From Cornus controversa (lineage: Eukaryota > Streptophyta > Magnoliopsida > Cornales > Cornaceae), in contig CM048852.1 of the NCBI GenBank assembly GCA_026545225.1, forward strand, positions 12,744,146 to 12,808,145: DNA of 64,000 nucleotides, read 5' to 3'. Each line of letters opens with the position of its first letter. The stretch's first letter is position 1. Made by a program: the position numbers and the translations under genes. Positions 61,925-64,000 of the stretch are shown in pieces. The notes beneath the pieces were generated by a model, which was not told where the DNA came from, searched no databases, and worked only from the letters and a program-made list of their open reading frames with translations.

Positions 61925-64000
61925 CATGCCTGATTTTTGTAATGAATTATTCTTTTCGACTCAAAACAACTCAAACAAACATGGATGAATATCAGATATA
62001 CATGCTCATCGTTTCTTTGGGACGCTTTGATGGTTTAATTTCAAAAAAAGCAATGTACGATTCGTATTATGGGACGACTTCTCCTGTAATGTGGTTTTCG
62101 AATCAAAACAACTCAAATGAAATGAGTTTAAAATGGTTGGTAGCTTGTTAATTGTTTCCTTTAGATGTCCAAAAGGTCGAATTTGGAATAAAGCACCATA
62201 CGGTTGTGATGAAGATCGGATTGACTTGTTCGCCATTTCTTTTGGATGCTTTGATGGTCTAATTTAGAAAAATGCAACTTAAGATTCTGATTATGGCACA
62301 ACTTCTCCAGGAATGGGGTTTTTGAATCAGAACAACTCAAACTAAACTTGTCTAAAATCGTGGATAGCTGGCTAATGGTTTCTTTTAGTTGTCCAGATGG
62401 TCAAATTTCGCACAAAGCACCATACGGTTGTGATTATTCATGAGTGCAGCAAGGAATTACTCTTTTCGATTCAGGACGTCCTCACGGTCGAATTTGGCAT
62501 AAAGCAACGTATAATTCTAAGTATGGCACGATTTCACTTGCTTTGGGACTTTTCGAATCAAAACAAGTTAAACGAAACAAGTTCAAAACTGTTGTTGTCA
62601 TTCTCTATTCTTCTGCACATCCAGACGGTCAATTCTAGCACAAAGCACCATACTGTTGTGGTCATGCCTGATTTTTGCAAGGAATTGTTCTTTTCCACTC
62701 AGAATAACTCAAACAAACTTGGATGAAGATCGGATCGACATGCTCGTCGTTTCTTTGGGACGCTTTGGCGGTTTAATTTTGAAAAAAGCAACGTACGATT
62801 CGTATTATGGCACGACTTCTCCTGGAATGGGGTTTCGAATCAAAACAACTCAAACAAAACAAGTTTGAAATCGTTGTTAGCTTGCTAATTGTTTCCTTTA
62901 GATGTCCTAACGGTCAAATTTGGAACAAAGCACCATACGGTTGTGATGAAGATCGGATTGACATGTTCGTCATTTCTTTTGGATGCTTTGATGCTGTAAT
63001 TTGGAAAAAAGCAACGTACAATTCTGATTATGGCACGACTTCTCCCGGAATGGGATTTTTGAATTAGAACAACTCAAACTAAACTTGTTTAAAATCATCG
63101 ATAGCTTGCTAATTGTTTCTTTTACTTGTCCAGATGGTCGAACTTGGCACAAAGCATCATACGGTTGTGATCATTCATGAGTGCAGCAAGGACGTCCTCA
63201 CAGTCAAATTTGGCGTAAAACAACGTATAATTCTAAGTATGGCACGATTTCACTTGGATTGGGACTTTTCGAATCAAAACAAGTCAAACGAAACAAGTTC
63301 GAAACCGTTGTTGTCATTCTCTATTCTTCTGGATATCCAGATGGTCAATTCTAGCACAAAGCACCATACGGTTGTGGTCATGCCTGATTTTTGCAAGGAA
63401 TTGTTCTTTTGACTCAGAACAACTCCAACAAACATGGACGAAGATCGGATCGACATGTTCGTCGTTTCTTTGGGACGCTTTGCGGTTTAATTTCAAAAAA
63501 AGCAACGTATGATTCGTATTATGGCACGACTTCTCCTGGAATGTGGTTTTCGAATCAAAACAACGCAAATGAAACAAGTTTAAAATGGTTGGTAGCTTGC
63601 TAATTGTTTCCTTTAGATGTCCAAAAGGTCGAATTTGGAACAAAGCACCATACGGTTGTGATGAAGATCGGATTGACTTGTTCGTCATTTCTTTTGGATG
63701 CTTTGATGGTCTAATTTGGAAAAAAGCAACGTACGATTCTGATTATGGCACAACTTCTCAAGGAATAGGGTTTTTGAATTAGAACAACTCAAACTAAACT
63801 TGTTTAAAATCTTCGATAGCTTGCTAATTGTTTCTTTTACTTGTCCAGATGGTCGAATTTGGCACAAAGCACCATACGGTTGTGATCATTCATGAGTGCA
63901 GCAAGGACATCGTCACGGTCGAATTTGGCATAAAGTAACGTATAATTCTAAGTATGGCACGATTTCACTTCGATTGGGACTTTTCGAATCAAACAAGTCA
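61925..64000. repeat. Higher-order block 10 (partial): A1-A2-A3-...
   Basis: A1 61925, A2 ~62663, A3 ~63379; continues beyond the window. A3 is present, so this block belongs to the type seen in the left half rather than to blocks 7-9. Confidence 0.88.

Larger units (their letters stand above)
37440..64000. repeat. Satellite array, segment 4 (26.6 kb, no insertions)
   Basis: Begins with the right GGTCA duplication and resumes the interrupted B unit. Contains the rest of block 6, blocks 7-9 and the start of block 10 without any foreign sequence. B and C units alternate strictly in each long run. Confidence 0.97.

Noticed and set aside
1-64000. Recurring short ORFs (60-129 codons) on both strands of the satellite
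   Set aside because: They overlap in several frames and directions, recur with the repeat period, lose or change ends with single substitutions and indels, and match no domain. They reflect a stop-poor repeat, not genes.
1-64000. CRISPR-like array
   Set aside because: Repeats are long, directly adjacent, imperfect and without unique spacers; the context is a plant nuclear genome.

Overview
The window is heterochromatic DNA from a flowering plant, most likely a dicot, dominated by one satellite array. The plant assignment rests on three mobile elements: an intact Tekay/Del-type Ty3-gypsy chromovirus, a Cassandra-like TRIM carrying 5S-rRNA-derived sequence in its LTR, and a poly(A)-tailed LINE-like insertion. 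I see no cellular protein gene, no functional tRNA or rRNA gene, no CRISPR array and nothing bacterial. The only convincing coding region is the 1537-residue gag-pol polyprotein of the chromovirus on the minus strand.

Layout. Bases 1-14392, 17231-18158, 18836-26724 and 37440-64000 (about 49.8 kb) are one continuous satellite array in a single orientation. It is interrupted by (i) a 2,838-bp composite Cassandra-like insertion at 14393-17230 with a 5-bp target duplication ATTTC, (ii) a ~677-bp poly(A)-tailed retro-insertion at 18159-18835 with a ~14-bp duplication, and (iii) a 10,715-bp chromovirus at 26725-37439 with a 5-bp duplication GGTCA. Removing these insertions restores the satellite register, exactly for the chromovirus and to within 1 bp for the other two combined.

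Satellite architecture. The visible period is ~717 bp. It resolves into six subunits derived from a ~142-bp ancestral monomer, two of them truncated (141+142+143+81+143+66 bp). The 717-bp units fall into types A1, A2, A3, B and C, which follow a strict order: A1-A2-(A3)-B-(C-B)n. This gives higher-order blocks of 2.9, 3.6, 4.3 (three times), 5.05, 5.8, 6.5 and 10.8 kb. Shared private variants show recent 6,484-bp and 1,432-bp tandem duplications in the right half, which carries no insertions.

Mobile elements. The chromovirus has 2,854-bp LTRs in which I found no difference, an initiator-Met-tRNA primer binding site, a polypurine tract, and an uninterrupted gag-protease-RT-RNaseH-integrase-chromodomain ORF. 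It therefore looks very young and possibly autonomous. The Cassandra-like insertion shares the chromovirus's 11-base LTR terminus and 12-base primer binding site. It is built oddly: both outer ends are the same (U5) LTR end in inverted orientation, it has a long palindrome, seven forward and one reverse 5S-like LTR cores, and two copies of a 78-nt tRNA-like cassette placed where the 5S-like cassette normally sits.

All short ORFs in the satellite, the LTRs and the TRIM are judged to be non-coding by-products of repetition.
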